In this document: positions 24,783 to 35,273 of the stretch, piece by piece
Layout of the letters: the number at the start of each line of letters is the position of its first letter
How positions within the stretch are numbered: the stretch's first letter is position 1
Origin: Flavobacterium sp. KS-LB2
GTDB taxonomy: Bacteria > Bacteroidota > Bacteroidia > Flavobacteriales > Flavobacteriaceae
NCBI RefSeq assembly: GCF_036895565.1
Contig: NZ_CP145904.1
Span: 2,356,001-2,420,000 of the forward strand
Reading direction: 5' to 3'
DNA: 64,000 bases
The notes under the pieces: generated by a model
Told to the model about the DNA's origin: nothing
Database searches by the model: none
Seen by the model: the letters and a program-made list of their open reading frames with translations, nothing else
Translations under genes and position numbers: made by a program

Positions 24783-26684
24783 ATGGATACAAATTTTTTA
24801 CTCCAAGCAATTATTTATTTAACAGCAGCAGTAATTTGTGTGCCAATTGCAAAAAAATTAGGCTTGAGTTCTATTTTAGGTTATTTACTGGCAGGAATAA
24901 TCATTGGTCCTTTTGTTCTTGGTCTTATCGGTCAGGAAGGCCAGGATATCATGCATTTTGCAGAATTTGGTGTAGTAATGATGCTTTTTTTAATTGGCCT
25001 TGAACTAGAACCAAACAAGTTTTGGAAAATGCGGAAATTCATTCTTGGAATGGGTTCCATGCAACTAATAGGAACTACCTTAGTATTATTTGTAGGATGT
25101 CTTTTCTTTATGGACTGGAAATGGGAGACTACATTAGCGATTTCATTGGCACTCGCATTATCCTCTACGGCTATAGTATTGCAAACTTTAAAAGAAAAAG
25201 GACTATCAAATACTTCGGTAGGCCGTTCTTCGTTTGCTGTTTTACTATTTCAAGATATTGCAGTAATTCCCATTTTGGCATTTTTACCGCTTTTGTCAAC
25301 CGTAAATATTGAAGCAACAAATGAGGCTCCACAATCATTAATTACAGGCTATGCAAGCTGGTTACAAACGCTAATCGTAATCGGAATTATTTCGACAATC
25401 TATTTTGCAGGTCGGTTTTTGTTTGTTCCCTTATTGCATATTATAGCACGAACCAGGCTGCAAGAATTGTTTACTGCGTCGGCATTATTGTTAGTGTTTG
25501 GTGTTTCTTATGCGATGCAATTAGTTGGTTTAAGTCCTGCACTTGGAGCTTTTATGGCAGGAGTTGTATTAGCTAATTCTGAGTTTCGTCATGAATTAGA
25601 AGGTGATATTGCGCCGTTTAAGGGATTGCTTTTAGGATTGTTCTTCCTTGGTGTAGGCGCATCGATAAACTTTAAATTGATTCTTGAAAATCCATTGTTT
25701 ATTTTCATTTTTGGAGCAATTCTTACATTTGTGAAGTTCATGGTTTTATTTCTAATCAGTAGATTTAATAAAAAAAACATGGATCAAAATTTATTGTTTG
25801 CTTTTGGCTTGAGCCAAGCGGGAGAATTTGGTTTTGTAATCATGAGTTTTTGCATGCAATTGAATATAATTCCCAATATTTTAGCCAACCAAATTATGGC
25901 AGTTATAGCCATGAGTATGGTAGCCACCCCTTTTTTACTGCTAATAAATGAGCGAATAATTTATCCAAATACCCGAATTCACGAAAAGGAAATAAAAAAA
26001 GACAATGATTATATTGACGAAGATAATCCAGTAATTATAGCTGGTTTTGGACATTTTGGAAGTACCGTGGGTCGACTATTAAGAGCAAACCAAATAAAAT
26101 CAACTATTTTAGATTATGATTCAGACCGAATTGATTTGTTGCGAAAAATGGGATTTAAAGTCTATTATGGAGATGCAACTCGATTGGAATTATTGAAAGC
26201 TGCCGGTTGCGAAAATGCTAAAATTTTTATTGCCGCCATTGATAATCCAACAGTGAACCTTCAAGTAATTGAAACCTTAAAAAAACACTTTCCGAATTTA
26301 AAAATCTTAACACGCGCTCGAAACCGAAATGATGCGTATGAATTAATCGATCATAAAGTGCAACATATTTATCGAGAAACTTTATATAGCGCTGTAAATA
26401 TGGGTGTTGATGCATTAGTTGAATTAGGACTTCGAAAATATACGGCAACCAGACAAGGACAGCAATTTATAAAATATGATGAAATTACCACGCGTAAATT
26501 AGCCGAAAAACGCCATGATAAAATGGCATACATGATTACCATTAAGGAAGAACTGGAATTACAAGAACAATTATTAAAGAGCGATGTTTATTCCCAAATT
26601 GCAGCAACCAATCACAGTTGGGACAGTCAGCATTTGAAAAACAATCTCGCTGACTTATCTGAATCACCTGACTTGCAGGAATAA
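24783..26684 (+). CDS. glutathione-regulated-type K+/H+ antiporter, KefB/KefC family
   Basis: This 633-aa protein combines a CPA2 membrane domain with a cytoplasmic RCK_N domain. The membrane core spans residues 1-385 (LGYLLAGIIIGPFVLGLIGQEG, FLIGLELEP, LSSTAIVLQTLKEKG, GLSPALGAFMAGVVLANSEFRHELEGDIAPFKGLLLGLFFLGVG). The RCK_N domain at about 415-530 begins PVIIAGFGHFGSTVGRLL and includes GDATRLELLKAAG. The EGDIAPFKGLLLGLFF element is a Kef hallmark. It exports K+ while acidifying the cell during electrophile stress. Bacteroidota often lack glutathione, so the ligand may differ. Confidence 0.93.
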   Translation: MDTNFLLQAIIYLTAAVICVPIAKKLGLSSILGYLLAGIIIGPFVLGLIGQEGQDIMHFAEFGVVMMLFLIGLELEPNKFWKMRKFILGMGSMQLIGTTLVLFVGCLFFMDWKWETTLAISLALALSSTAIVLQTLKEKGLSNTSVGRSSFAVLLFQDIAVIPILAFLPLLSTVNIEATNEAPQSLITGYASWLQTLIVIGIISTIYFAGRFLFVPLLHIIARTRLQELFTASALLLVFGVSYAMQLVGLSPALGAFMAGVVLANSEFRHELEGDIAPFKGLLLGLFFLGVGASINFKLILENPLFIFIFGAILTFVKFMVLFLISRFNKKNMDQNLLFAFGLSQAGEFGFVIMSFCMQLNIIPNILANQIMAVIAMSMVATPFLLLINERIIYPNTRIHEKEIKKDNDYIDEDNPVIIAGFGHFGSTVGRLLRANQIKSTILDYDSDRIDLLRKMGFKVYYGDATRLELLKAAGCENAKIFIAAIDNPTVNLQVIETLKKHFPNLKILTRARNRNDAYELIDHKVQHIYRETLYSAVNMGVDALVELGLRKYTATRQGQQFIKYDEITTRKLAEKRHDKMAYMITIKEELELQEQLLKSDVYSQIAATNHSWDSQHLKNNLADLSESPDLQE

Positions 26685-26700
26685 AGTCTATTCTAGAAAA

Positions 26701-26740
26701 AAAAGCACCGTTAATTCTTAGAGAACTAACGGTGCTTTTT
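26701..26740. terminator. bidirectional terminator between kef and guaB
   Basis: The 13-base arms AAAAGCACCGTTA and TAACGGTGCTTTT are perfect, with A and T tracts on the two outer sides, so it can serve both converging genes. Confidence 0.9.
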
Positions 26741-26759
26741 ATATGATAGTAAAGAAAAA

Positions 26760-28232
26760 TTATCTTGAATAATTTGGTGCTTCTTTAGTAATTGTTACGT
26801 TATGAGGATGGCTTTCGTTGATTCCACTTGCGGTAATACGAACAAAACGTCCTGTTTCTTGTAATGTAGGAACATCTTTTGAACCACAATATCCCATTCC
26901 GGCACGAAGACCGCCAATGAATTGTTGCATGCTTTCGTTCAATTCTCCTTTATAAGGAACACGACCTACAATTCCTTCAGGAACAAGTTTTTTTACATCA
27001 TCTTCTACATCTTGGAAATAACGGTCTTTTGAACCCTCTTGCATTGCTTCAACAGAACCCATTCCGCGATATGACTTGAATTTTCTTCCTTCAAAAATAA
27101 TAGTTTCGCCAGGAGATTCCATCGTACCAGCTAATAGCGAACCTAACATCACACAATCAGCACCTGCAGCAATTGCTTTAGGAATATCACCTGTGTAACG
27201 AATTCCTCCATCTGCAATGACAGGAACTCCAGTTCCTTTGATAGCAGCAGCTACTTCAAGAACAGCAGAAAACTGAGGAAAACCAACACCTGCAACGATA
27301 CGAGTCGTACAAATAGAACCTGGACCAATTCCTACTTTTACACCATCAGCACCGTTTTCAACTAAAAACTTAGCTGCTTCAGGAGTTGCAATATTACCTA
27401 CGATAACATCTATTTGAGGAAATTTACTTTTTACTTCTTTCAATACATTAACAACACCTTGCGTATGTCCATGAGCGGTATCAATAATAATGGCATCAAC
27501 ACCAGCATTAACTAATGCTTCAGCTCTTTGAACCGCATCACCAGTAACACCAATAGCTGCTGCAACACGTAAACGTCCAAAAATATCTTTATTAGCAATT
27601 GGTTTTTGAGTCAGTTTAGTGATGTCTCTAAAGGTAATCAAACCCACTAATTTGTAAGATGCGTTTACAACAGGCAATTTTTCAATTTTATGCCCTTGCA
27701 AAACAACTTCAGCTTGTTCCAGAGAAGTACCTTCAGCAACAGTTACCAAGTTTTCGCTAGTCATTACCTCAACAATAGGTCTAGAACTATTTTTTTCGAA
27801 ACGTAAATCTCTATTGGTAACGATTCCTTTTAAAATTTGGTTTTCATCTACAATTGGAATTCCACCAATACCAAATTCTTTCATGGCGTTTTTGGCATCA
27901 GCAACTGTCGAAGTCAAAGGCAAAGTAACTGGATCGATAATCATTCCAGACTCTGCACGTTTTACTTTTCTAACTTTCGCGGCTTGTTGCTCGATAGTCA
28001 TATTTTTATGTAAAACACCTATTCCTCCTTCTTGTGCCATAGCAATTGCCATTGCACTTTCGGTAACAGTATCCATAGCTGCAGATACAATAGGAACATT
28101 AAGTGTAATATTTCTTGAAAATTTTGATTGAATACTCACTTCGCGAGGAAGCACATTTGAGTAATTAGGAACTAATAGAACATCATCGTAAGTTAATCCT
28201 TCACCGATAATCTTAGAGTTGTGTGCGATCAT
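26760..28232 (-). CDS. guaB: IMP dehydrogenase
   Basis: GuaB oxidises IMP to XMP, the committed step to guanine nucleotides. The 490-aa protein has the TIM barrel start ([22 protein letters not shown]) and two CBS domains around residues 95-205 ([26 protein letters not shown]). The active-site loop is [15 protein letters not shown], with the catalytic cysteine. [30 protein letters not shown] and [10 protein letters not shown] bind the phosphate and flap. The gene has its own promoter and shares a terminator with the kef operon. Confidence 0.98.
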   Translation of the reverse strand: MIAHNSKIIGEGLTYDDVLLVPNYSNVLPREVSIQSKFSRNITLNVPIVSAAMDTVTESAMAIAMAQEGGIGVLHKNMTIEQQAAKVRKVKRAESGMIIDPVTLPLTSTVADAKNAMKEFGIGGIPIVDENQILKGIVTNRDLRFEKNSSRPIVEVMTSENLVTVAEGTSLEQAEVVLQGHKIEKLPVVNASYKLVGLITFRDITKLTQKPIANKDIFGRLRVAAAIGVTGDAVQRAEALVNAGVDAIIIDTAHGHTQGVVNVLKEVKSKFPQIDVIVGNIATPEAAKFLVENGADGVKVGIGPGSICTTRIVAGVGFPQFSAVLEVAAAIKGTGVPVIADGGIRYTGDIPKAIAAGADCVMLGSLLAGTMESPGETIIFEGRKFKSYRGMGSVEAMQEGSKDRYFQDVEDDVKKLVPEGIVGRVPYKGELNESMQQFIGGLRAGMGYCGSKDVPTLQETGRFVRITASGINESHPHNVTITKEAPNYSR

Positions 28233-28261
28233 TGCAATTGTAGTTGGAGTTTAATTGCGTG

Positions 28262-28269
28262 CAAATATA
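28262..28269 (-). promoter_or_regulatory. -7 promoter box of guaB
   Basis: Reads TATATTTG on the minus strand, 29 bases before the ATG. Confidence 0.65.
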
Positions 28270-28394
28270 GACAATTATATGCGAAAAAACGAGTAAATTT
28301 TATAATAAATGATTAAATTGCAGGGTGGAGTTTCCTCAAATCCATCTTCTTCCGTTTTTATAATCGATACAATTTGATTCATTTATTTTTTGAT

Positions 28395-30896
28395 ATGACA
28401 GAATCTCAACAACAAATAAAAGGACTTTCAAATAACGAAGTCTTGCAATCAAGAACAAAATATGGTGACAATTCCATAGTGCAACAGGACAAAAATAATT
28501 TCTTTACTTCTCTTATCGAAATGGTGAAAGAACCTATGTTTTTGTTGCTTTTGACTGCTACAAGTATTTATTTTATTACGGGCGATTTTGGCAACGGAAT
28601 TTTTATGGCTGTTGCTATTGTTTTGGTTTCCACCATATCACTTTATCAGGAATCAAAAAGCAGAAATGCGATTGAAGCCTTAAAAAAACTATCTCAACCT
28701 AAAAGTAAAGTCATTCGCAACAGCGAAATTATAGAAATACCAAGTGAGGAAATTGTCGTGGGTGATTTCATTCAAACGGAAGAAGGAACCTTTATCCCTG
28801 CAGATGGCATCATCATCAAGTCTAATGATTTTTCTATAAATGAATCTGTACTTACGGGTGAATCGCTGGCGGTTTTTAAAAATGAAACGCCCGAAAACAA
28901 TCAGGTATTTCTTGGAACAATTGTCACTAGCGGTTTAGCCATTTGTAAAGTTACAGCAATTGGCAACCAAACTCAATTAGGAAAAATAGGTAAAAGTTTG
29001 GAAACAATTATCGAAGAAAAAACGCCTTTACAAATACAGATTGGAAACTTTGTAAAAAAGATGTCTTTTGTAGGGTTAGTGATTTTTGGCATTGTTTGGA
29101 TTATTAATTATTATAACTCTAAAGATATTCTTGACAGCTTATTGAAAGCATTGACCTTAGCAATGAGTATCATTCCCGAGGAAATTCCAGTAGCTTTTAC
29201 CACTTTTATGGCGCTTGGCGCATGGCGCTTGATGAATATGGGAATAATTGTCAAACAAACGAAAACAGTAGAAACGCTGGGCAGTGCCACCGTGATTTGT
29301 ACCGACAAAACAGGAACAATCACCGAAAACAAAATGAGTTTGGCACAATGGTACACTTTTTCATCCAATGAGATATCCAGTCCAAGGAAACTACTTAGCC
29401 CCGATGAGATTGAATTGTTAACGCTATCCATGTGGGCTAGTGAACCTATTCCTTTTGACGCAATGGAAATTGCCTTACACGAAGCCTATTCGAAATTAGA
29501 AATCCCAGATGAACGAGCCCATTTCAAATTAATACATGAATATCCATTATATGGAAAACCTCCTATGATGACACATGTTTTTGAAAACCAAAATGGAACA
29601 AGAATCATTGCTGCAAAAGGTGCTCCCGAAGCTTTAATGGCATGTTCTTCCCTATCAGAGAAAGAAACACAACAAATCATAGCGGCAATGACAACTATGG
29701 CTATGGAGGGATTTCGTGTTCTTGGTGTTGGCGTTGCAACTTTTTCAGGCACCGATTATCCTAAAATGCAACAAGATTTTTCTTTTGATTTCAAAGGGCT
29801 AATCGCTTTTTATGACCCACCAAAAGAGAATATAAAAGCTGTTTTTGAATCTTTTTATAAAGCCGGCATTCAAGTAAAAATAGTTACTGGTGACAATGCT
29901 GCAACAACTGCAACCATAGCCAAACAAATTGGTTTTCGAAACGCTGAAAAAACACTCAATGGAGATGAATTAATGACAATGGACGACGCCACCTTAAGAG
30001 ATAAAGTAATGGAAACTGCCATTTTTACAAGAATGTTCCCGGAAGCTAAACTCAAAATCATAAAAGCGCTGAAAGACAACAATCAGATTGTAGCCATGAC
30101 TGGTGATGGCGTAAACGATGGTCCCGCTTTAAAATCAGCGCACATAGGAATTGCTATGGGGAAAAAAGGAACTGAAATTGCCAAACAAGCCGCCAATCTT
30201 ATCCTAATTGAGGATGATTTTTCAAAAATGATTGATGCCATTGCGATGGGCCGTAAAATATATAATAATCTAAAAAAAGCCATTCAATACATTATTTCAA
30301 TACACATACCAATAATCATGATTGTGTTTATTCCTTTGGCTTTAGGATGGATTTACCCCAATATTTTCTCTCCGGTTCATGTCATTTTTCTGGAGATAAT
30401 TATGGGGCCTACCTGTTCAATAATTTACGAAAATGAACCCATGGAACGCAACTTGATGCTCCAGGAACCAAGACCATTTACAACTACTTTTTTTAAACTG
30501 AAAGAAATAACAATCAGTATCATACAAGGACTTGTTATTACTTTAGGACTTTTATTTGTGTACCAATATTGCGTGGGCGAAAATTGTTCAGAAAGCACGA
30601 CAAGAACAGTTGTATTCCTCACTTTGATTGCTTCTAATATTTTTTTGACACTCACCAACCGTTCTTTTTACTATTCCATATTAACAACTTTACGCTATAA
30701 AAATAATTTAGTCCTGATGATTATTGGAGTAACAATCGCAATAACTATTTTATTGGTGTTTATTCCTTTATTTGCTCGCTTTTTTGAGTTCGAAAGAGTT
30801 TCTGGCTTTCAAATTTGCTTGAGTATTGTAGTGGGGTTTGTCTCTGTACTTTGGATAGAAATTTACAAACGATTTAAACGTCAGAAATTCAAATAA
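28395..30896 (+). CDS. cation-transporting P-type ATPase (P2 type, Ca2+-ATPase-like)
   Basis: ATG 28395 is preferred over the in-frame TTG 28374, giving 833 aa. Phosphatase motif TGES is at 154-157 and the ion-site segment PEEIP at 261-265. The phosphorylated Asp304 lies in DKTGT, and MTGDGVNDGPALKSAHIGIAM forms the hinge. The C-terminal part has further membrane helices, ending in a basic tail. PEEIP and overall order match P2A/P2B pumps, so Ca2+ or Mn2+ export is plausible. The nucleotide-binding domain is shorter than in animal SERCA. No partner gene is adjacent. Confidence 0.9.
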   Translation: MTESQQQIKGLSNNEVLQSRTKYGDNSIVQQDKNNFFTSLIEMVKEPMFLLLLTATSIYFITGDFGNGIFMAVAIVLVSTISLYQESKSRNAIEALKKLSQPKSKVIRNSEIIEIPSEEIVVGDFIQTEEGTFIPADGIIIKSNDFSINESVLTGESLAVFKNETPENNQVFLGTIVTSGLAICKVTAIGNQTQLGKIGKSLETIIEEKTPLQIQIGNFVKKMSFVGLVIFGIVWIINYYNSKDILDSLLKALTLAMSIIPEEIPVAFTTFMALGAWRLMNMGIIVKQTKTVETLGSATVICTDKTGTITENKMSLAQWYTFSSNEISSPRKLLSPDEIELLTLSMWASEPIPFDAMEIALHEAYSKLEIPDERAHFKLIHEYPLYGKPPMMTHVFENQNGTRIIAAKGAPEALMACSSLSEKETQQIIAAMTTMAMEGFRVLGVGVATFSGTDYPKMQQDFSFDFKGLIAFYDPPKENIKAVFESFYKAGIQVKIVTGDNAATTATIAKQIGFRNAEKTLNGDELMTMDDATLRDKVMETAIFTRMFPEAKLKIIKALKDNNQIVAMTGDGVNDGPALKSAHIGIAMGKKGTEIAKQAANLILIEDDFSKMIDAIAMGRKIYNNLKKAIQYIISIHIPIIMIVFIPLALGWIYPNIFSPVHVIFLEIIMGPTCSIIYENEPMERNLMLQEPRPFTTTFFKLKEITISIIQGLVITLGLLFVYQYCVGENCSESTTRTVVFLTLIASNIFLTLTNRSFYYSILTTLRYKNNLVLMIIGVTIAITILLVFIPLFARFFEFERVSGFQICLSIVVGFVSVLWIEIYKRFKRQKFK

Positions 30897-30904
30897 AAAT
30901 AATA

Positions 30905-32299
30905 TTATTTTTTACTATTCTTAAAAACAACATTTAGTCCTAGCTGAAAGGACAAACTATTGGCTTTAGCTACATCTTTATATTCTAACAGATTATCAGC
31001 AAGCACATAAAAATTAACCGGCCCAAACATACTGGACAATCCTAATCCAATATTTTTATAAGAATAAGAATCTATAGTATAGGTTGCTTTCATTTGCAAA
31101 GAATTGAAAATTTTTCTTCTGTAATAGGTTGTAAAAGCAACTAAAGGGGTTCTTGGCGTAGACATCACAAATAGTTGAGCACCCACAGCACTTTTATAAA
31201 TAGTTTCTGGATCATAATTGAGACAATTACAATCTTCAGGTACTTCTTCTTCGAATGAAAATTGAATGGAAGTATTTAATTTTGTTGGTCGCCAAGTGGT
31301 ATAATCAGCATATAAAGTATCCAAAGAAACTGCATCCTTAAATTCTTGATAGCCCTCTTCTGCTGAGCCTCCAGAACTGAATTTGGGCACAACACCTTCA
31401 AATTTATAAGTCCCTTTAAAAGTCAAGCTTTCTACTTCTTTGGTATGCTTTATAAAACCAAAATCAATAACACTTGCGGTTAATTGAATGTTTTTCTTTG
31501 GATAATACGTCAAACCAGCATCAAATCCCAAACCTAAATTACCTCCTAAAAAAGCTCTTTTAGTAATGTCTTTTACCACATTTGGATCTTTATCGGCATC
31601 ATCATATTGCGCAATTCCTGAAGTGTTCAGTTGTAAATCCGAATAAATCATTTGTTCGTAAACAGTTACTGAGGAAGGAATGGTATAGATATAACCCGAA
31701 TTGTTCGTGGAAGTGGCATTATAGATACTAGAATAGATTTTTCCTCGCGCTCCTAAAATTAATTTTTTATTTATATTTTTATGAAATCCCAGATGAAAAA
31801 CAGATAGCATTTCTGCTTTTACATTTAAATCTCCTAAATTGAATACTTTACCCAAATAATCTCTATTTCCGTCTAAAGCCAAAATGGCAATATCTTTAGG
31901 AACATAGCCCATAAAATCAAACTCTTGATACATTCCAAAAGAAACATAGGAATCGTCCTGTTCTCCTGATATTTTAAAACCTCCATTAAACAATTCTATT
32001 TGTTCGTTTACAGCGAGTCTGTCTTTTCGTGTTGTGGAGAATAGTACATTTCTCAGTTTCGCATTAAAATCTACTCCATTATCTGCGAATAAATCATAAG
32101 CTGAAAACCCACTCGAACCAATATTAGCAGAAATACCAGATAATAAAGGGATTCCGAAATACCAATTGTACTTGACATCAGAACCTGGATTAGTCAACAA
32201 AGACTGAGGCACCGAAGTGAAATTATATAAAATCTGTTTGTTTTGTGAAAAGGAAGCTATTGTTATAGATAGAACAAAAATCAAAATTACTTTTCTCAT
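30905..32299 (-). CDS. outer-membrane beta-barrel-like protein, DUF5723 family
   Basis: Signal peptide MRKVILIFVLSITIASFSQ precedes NKQILYNFTSVPQSLLTNPGSDVKYNWYFGIPLLSGISANIGSSGFS, the start of the PorP/SprF-like DUF5723 group. Many alternating strands end in FQLGLNVVFKN, typical of an outer-membrane barrel. Its start overlaps the stop of the lipoprotein gene by four bases (ATGA), indicating an operon. Its function is unknown; PorP-type relatives attach gliding or type IX secretion parts, but that is not shown here. Confidence 0.8.
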   Translation of the reverse strand: MRKVILIFVLSITIASFSQNKQILYNFTSVPQSLLTNPGSDVKYNWYFGIPLLSGISANIGSSGFSAYDLFADNGVDFNAKLRNVLFSTTRKDRLAVNEQIELFNGGFKISGEQDDSYVSFGMYQEFDFMGYVPKDIAILALDGNRDYLGKVFNLGDLNVKAEMLSVFHLGFHKNINKKLILGARGKIYSSIYNATSTNNSGYIYTIPSSVTVYEQMIYSDLQLNTSGIAQYDDADKDPNVVKDITKRAFLGGNLGLGFDAGLTYYPKKNIQLTASVIDFGFIKHTKEVESLTFKGTYKFEGVVPKFSSGGSAEEGYQEFKDAVSLDTLYADYTTWRPTKLNTSIQFSFEEEVPEDCNCLNYDPETIYKSAVGAQLFVMSTPRTPLVAFTTYYRRKIFNSLQMKATYTIDSYSYKNIGLGLSSMFGPVNFYVLADNLLEYKDVAKANSLSFQLGLNVVFKNSKK

Positions 32300-32850
32300 T
32301 CTACTACAAAATAGGCGGTTACTGCTGATCGTAATTTTATACTACCTAGACTACTTTCAGTCAATGGAGGCCCAGAAAACATGGTTAGTGTGAAGGTAAT
32401 TTTAGTTGTTCTTTTTAATAAATCCAGTGTAGCATTTTCAAATATTTCAGTCTTAGTACTACTATTTTCTACACCTGAGTAAGCAGGCACAATAAGATTT
32501 GTGGAATGAATAAACTGATTATTCCTATCCAGAAATACTATATCTATTCTATAACTTCTATTTATAGTATTGTTAAGTTCAAAAAAAAGATCAACTCTAT
32601 TTAAACTATCCGTGAAAAATTTTTCATTAAATACATCTACAGTTGGCGCATCAAAAAACACATTTTGCTCAACTCCTCCGGTTACAAATTGATTGGCTTG
32701 AATATCGAAATAGGCTAAATTTGATATAATCACAGGCTCAACTTTTACATCATTTACTTGATTAAAATCTAAATCACTAGCACATGAAGATGAAAATAAA
32801 ATCAAAATTAGTATCCTTAGAAAGGTAGTGACAGCGCGTAGTTTCATCAT
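32296..32850 (-). CDS. putative lipoprotein partnered with the DUF5723 protein (184 aa)
   Basis: I do not recognise a named family. MMKLRAVTTFLRILILILFSSSC is a lipoprotein signal with Cys23. The mature region is beta-rich (VDLFFELNNTINRSYRIDIVFLDRNNQFIHS) and ends in a hydrophobic strand, AVTAYFVVE. Translational coupling (4-base overlap) with the downstream barrel gene suggests a two-protein outer-membrane unit. Confidence 0.75.
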   Translation of the reverse strand: MMKLRAVTTFLRILILILFSSSCASDLDFNQVNDVKVEPVIISNLAYFDIQANQFVTGGVEQNVFFDAPTVDVFNEKFFTDSLNRVDLFFELNNTINRSYRIDIVFLDRNNQFIHSTNLIVPAYSGVENSSTKTEIFENATLDLLKRTTKITFTLTMFSGPPLTESSLGSIKLRSAVTAYFVVE

Positions 32851-32952
32851 ATTTAGTCTCTTAAAGGAAATGGAGTAACTGTATCATAACGTATCTATCA
32901 TAAACTTATTATTTTCAAAATATAGAGGCAACTACTAATCTACATTTTAATT

Positions 32953-33816
32953 TTAATGAAATTCACCAAACAACTTAGAAGCCTCATTATAAGCGCTTTC
33001 GAAACTAATAGGACTCATTTCAGTCCTTTCTTTTTTCGCAGTAAAATAAGACAATAGTTTTTCTGTAGGCATATTACCCGTTAAATCATCTGTTGCCATT
33101 GGACATCCGCCAAAACCTTGAATAGCACCATCAAAACGACGGCAACCCGCTTTATAAGCTGCATCAATTTTCTCAAACCATTTATCAGGTGTTGTATGCA
33201 GATGAGCACCAAATTCTATTTTTGGGTATTTGGGAATTAAATTCGAAAATAAATACGAAATAACATCTGGTGTAGAACTTCCTACCGTGTCCGAAAGGGA
33301 TAAGATTTTGACTCCCATCAAAGCTAATTTTTCCGTCCACTCGCCTACAATTTCCATACTCCAAGGATCACCGTAAGGATTACCAAATCCCATAGAAAGA
33401 TAGGCAACAACTTCCTTATTCGTTTTATCGGCAATTTCAAGGATTTCCTGTAAAGTAATCAACGATTCAGCAATCGTCTTATGGGTATTCCGCATTTGGA
33501 AATTCTCAGAAATCGAAAATGGAAATCCTAAATACTGTATTTCAGAATGATTTGAAGCTAGAGTTGCTCCTTGAGTATTCGCAATAATGGCCAATAATTT
33601 GCTTTTGGTTTGAGATAAATCAAGTTGTGCCAAAACTGCTGCGGTATCCTGCATTTGCGGAATCGCTTTTGGTGAAACAAAGCTTCCAAAATCTATAGTA
33701 TCAAAACCTACACGCAATAAAGACTGAATATACGTCACTTTTCTTGACGTAGGAATAAATGGCTTTATGCCTTGCATGGCATCTCGTGGACATTCTATAA
33801 TTTTTATTGGCTCCAT
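32953..33816 (-). CDS. hydroxymethylglutaryl-CoA lyase
   Basis: The enzyme splits HMG-CoA to acetoacetate and acetyl-CoA in leucine degradation. ATG 33816 (MEPIKIIECPRDAMQGIKPFIPT) is chosen because a -7 box lies inside the longer frame that starts at TTG 33840. The metal-dependent TIM-barrel family shows ECPRDAMQG, FGSFVSPKAIPQM, LSDTVGSSTPDVI, GAHLHTTPD (metal His pair) and the catalytic loop GAIQGFGGCPMATDDLTGNMPTEKL. The length of 287 aa is normal. No other leucine-pathway genes are adjacent, though leucine dehydrogenase lies 7 kb away. Confidence 0.95.
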   Translation of the reverse strand: MEPIKIIECPRDAMQGIKPFIPTSRKVTYIQSLLRVGFDTIDFGSFVSPKAIPQMQDTAAVLAQLDLSQTKSKLLAIIANTQGATLASNHSEIQYLGFPFSISENFQMRNTHKTIAESLITLQEILEIADKTNKEVVAYLSMGFGNPYGDPWSMEIVGEWTEKLALMGVKILSLSDTVGSSTPDVISYLFSNLIPKYPKIEFGAHLHTTPDKWFEKIDAAYKAGCRRFDGAIQGFGGCPMATDDLTGNMPTEKLLSYFTAKKERTEMSPISFESAYNEASKLFGEFH

Positions 33817-33823
33817 AGAAAGC

Positions 33824-33831
33824 CAAAGATA
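33824..33831 (-). promoter_or_regulatory. -7 promoter box of the HMG-CoA lyase gene
   Basis: Reads TATCTTTG on the minus strand, only 7 bases before ATG 33816. The mRNA leader must be nearly absent. Confidence 0.6.
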
Positions 33832-33945
33832 GAAAAACAATTAAGAATTTAAAATTATGATTTTTAAATTTTAAAAATTTGATAGCATTCCGTATTTTAA
33901 TACTGAAGTGAAGTCGTAAGCAACTTGAGTCCTAACAAAAGTATC

Positions 33946-34968
33946 CTATTGCAATCGTTCTAAAATCTTTTTGTTTATGGCTTTCACCAAAGCTGGGCCT
34001 TCATAAATAAAACCAGTATACAACTGAATTAAACTTGCTCCTGCGTCTAATTTCTCTAGTGCATCTTCAGCAGAATGAATTCCTCCTACTCCAATAATCG
34101 GGAAAGCTTTATTGCTTTTTTCAGATAAAAATCGGATTACTTCGGTAGCACGTTTTGTCAATGGCTTTCCAGACAATCCTCCCATTTCGGTTCTAGCATC
34201 CGATTGTAATCCTTCCCGAGAAATTGTTGTATTAGTTGCAATAACACCAGCAATCTTAGTTTCCTTAATAATATCAATAATATCAAGCAACTGTTCATCT
34301 GTTAAATCTGGAGCAATTTTTAATAGGATTGGCTTTTGTTTTGGCTTTGCTACATTCATATTTTGCAATGTTTGCAACAATTGAGTCAAGGGTTCTTTGT
34401 CTTGTAAAGCTCTAAGATTTGGCGTGTTAGGCGAACTTACATTAACAACAAAATAATCAACATAATCATATAGAGCATCAAAACAAATTTCATAATCGGA
34501 AGTAGCTTCTTCGTTTGGTGTCAACTTATTTTTACCAATGTTTCCTCCTATTAAAACTCCCTTATTTTCTTTCAACCGTTTCACCGCCTCTTTAACTCCG
34601 CCATTATTGAAACCCATTCTGTTGATAATTGCACTGTCTTTTTTCAATCGAAACAATCTTTTTTTAGGATTTCCTTCCTGCCCTTTGGGAGTAAGTGTTC
34701 CTATTTCGATAAAACCAAAACCAAAATTAGATAATTCTTTATACAATTTAGCATCCTTATCAAATCCGGCAGCTAAACCTACTGGATTTCTAAATTTCAA
34801 ACCAAAAACCTCAGTTTCTAATCTTGTATCCTTTACTTCGTAAAGCAAGCTAAAAAGACTTGTAAAACCTGGTATTTTAGATAAAAAACGAATCAATGAA
34901 AAAGTAAAATAATGTACTTTTTCTGGATCAAACAAAAATAGAAATGGACGAATGAGTACTTTATACAT
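33946..34968 (-). CDS. pyrD: dihydroorotate dehydrogenase (quinone), class 2
   Basis: PyrD oxidises dihydroorotate to orotate, passing electrons to quinone at the membrane. The N-terminal helix pair of class 2 enzymes is present ([31 protein letters not shown]). FMN and substrate sites include [49 protein letters not shown] with the catalytic serine, and [19 protein letters not shown] and IGVGGI are also conserved. At 340 aa it is the typical length. Confidence 0.97.
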   Translation of the reverse strand: MYKVLIRPFLFLFDPEKVHYFTFSLIRFLSKIPGFTSLFSLLYEVKDTRLETEVFGLKFRNPVGLAAGFDKDAKLYKELSNFGFGFIEIGTLTPKGQEGNPKKRLFRLKKDSAIINRMGFNNGGVKEAVKRLKENKGVLIGGNIGKNKLTPNEEATSDYEICFDALYDYVDYFVVNVSSPNTPNLRALQDKEPLTQLLQTLQNMNVAKPKQKPILLKIAPDLTDEQLLDIIDIIKETKIAGVIATNTTISREGLQSDARTEMGGLSGKPLTKRATEVIRFLSEKSNKAFPIIGVGGIHSAEDALEKLDAGASLIQLYTGFIYEGPALVKAINKKILERLQ

Positions 34969-35273
34969 GATAGTAGTAGTGTTGTTCGTGCAAAAATAGA
35001 ACTATCTAATCGATTATTAAATTTTTCGAAAAAAAATTATACATCCACATTTAATTTGGCTCAAGCCAAAGCTAAATAGTATAAATGAACAGTAGTTAAA
35101 TAAAACACAAAAACACCCAACGAAACCAAAACAAAACACTTATTTACAAGCACTTAAGCCTAAAAAACATCACTTAAAATTCCTTCAAACAAAAATAAAA
35201 ATTGATTTTTTAAATGATTTTTCTTATATTGTAATGTATTACAGGAGATTTAATACACTTAAAACACATAATC
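34969..35273. other. divergent intergenic region with palindrome
   Basis: Apart from the pyrD promoter, it carries a short hairpin TTTGGC-TCAA-GCCAAA at 35055-35070, about 55 bases upstream of the pyrD -7 box. Nothing else was recognised. Confidence 0.4.
34991..34998 (-). promoter_or_regulatory. -7 promoter box of pyrD
   Basis: Reads TATTTTTG on the minus strand, 22 bases before the ATG. Confidence 0.65.

Noticed and set aside
33817..33840. TTG-initiated extension of HMG-CoA lyase
   Set aside because: It contains the -7 box of the same gene.
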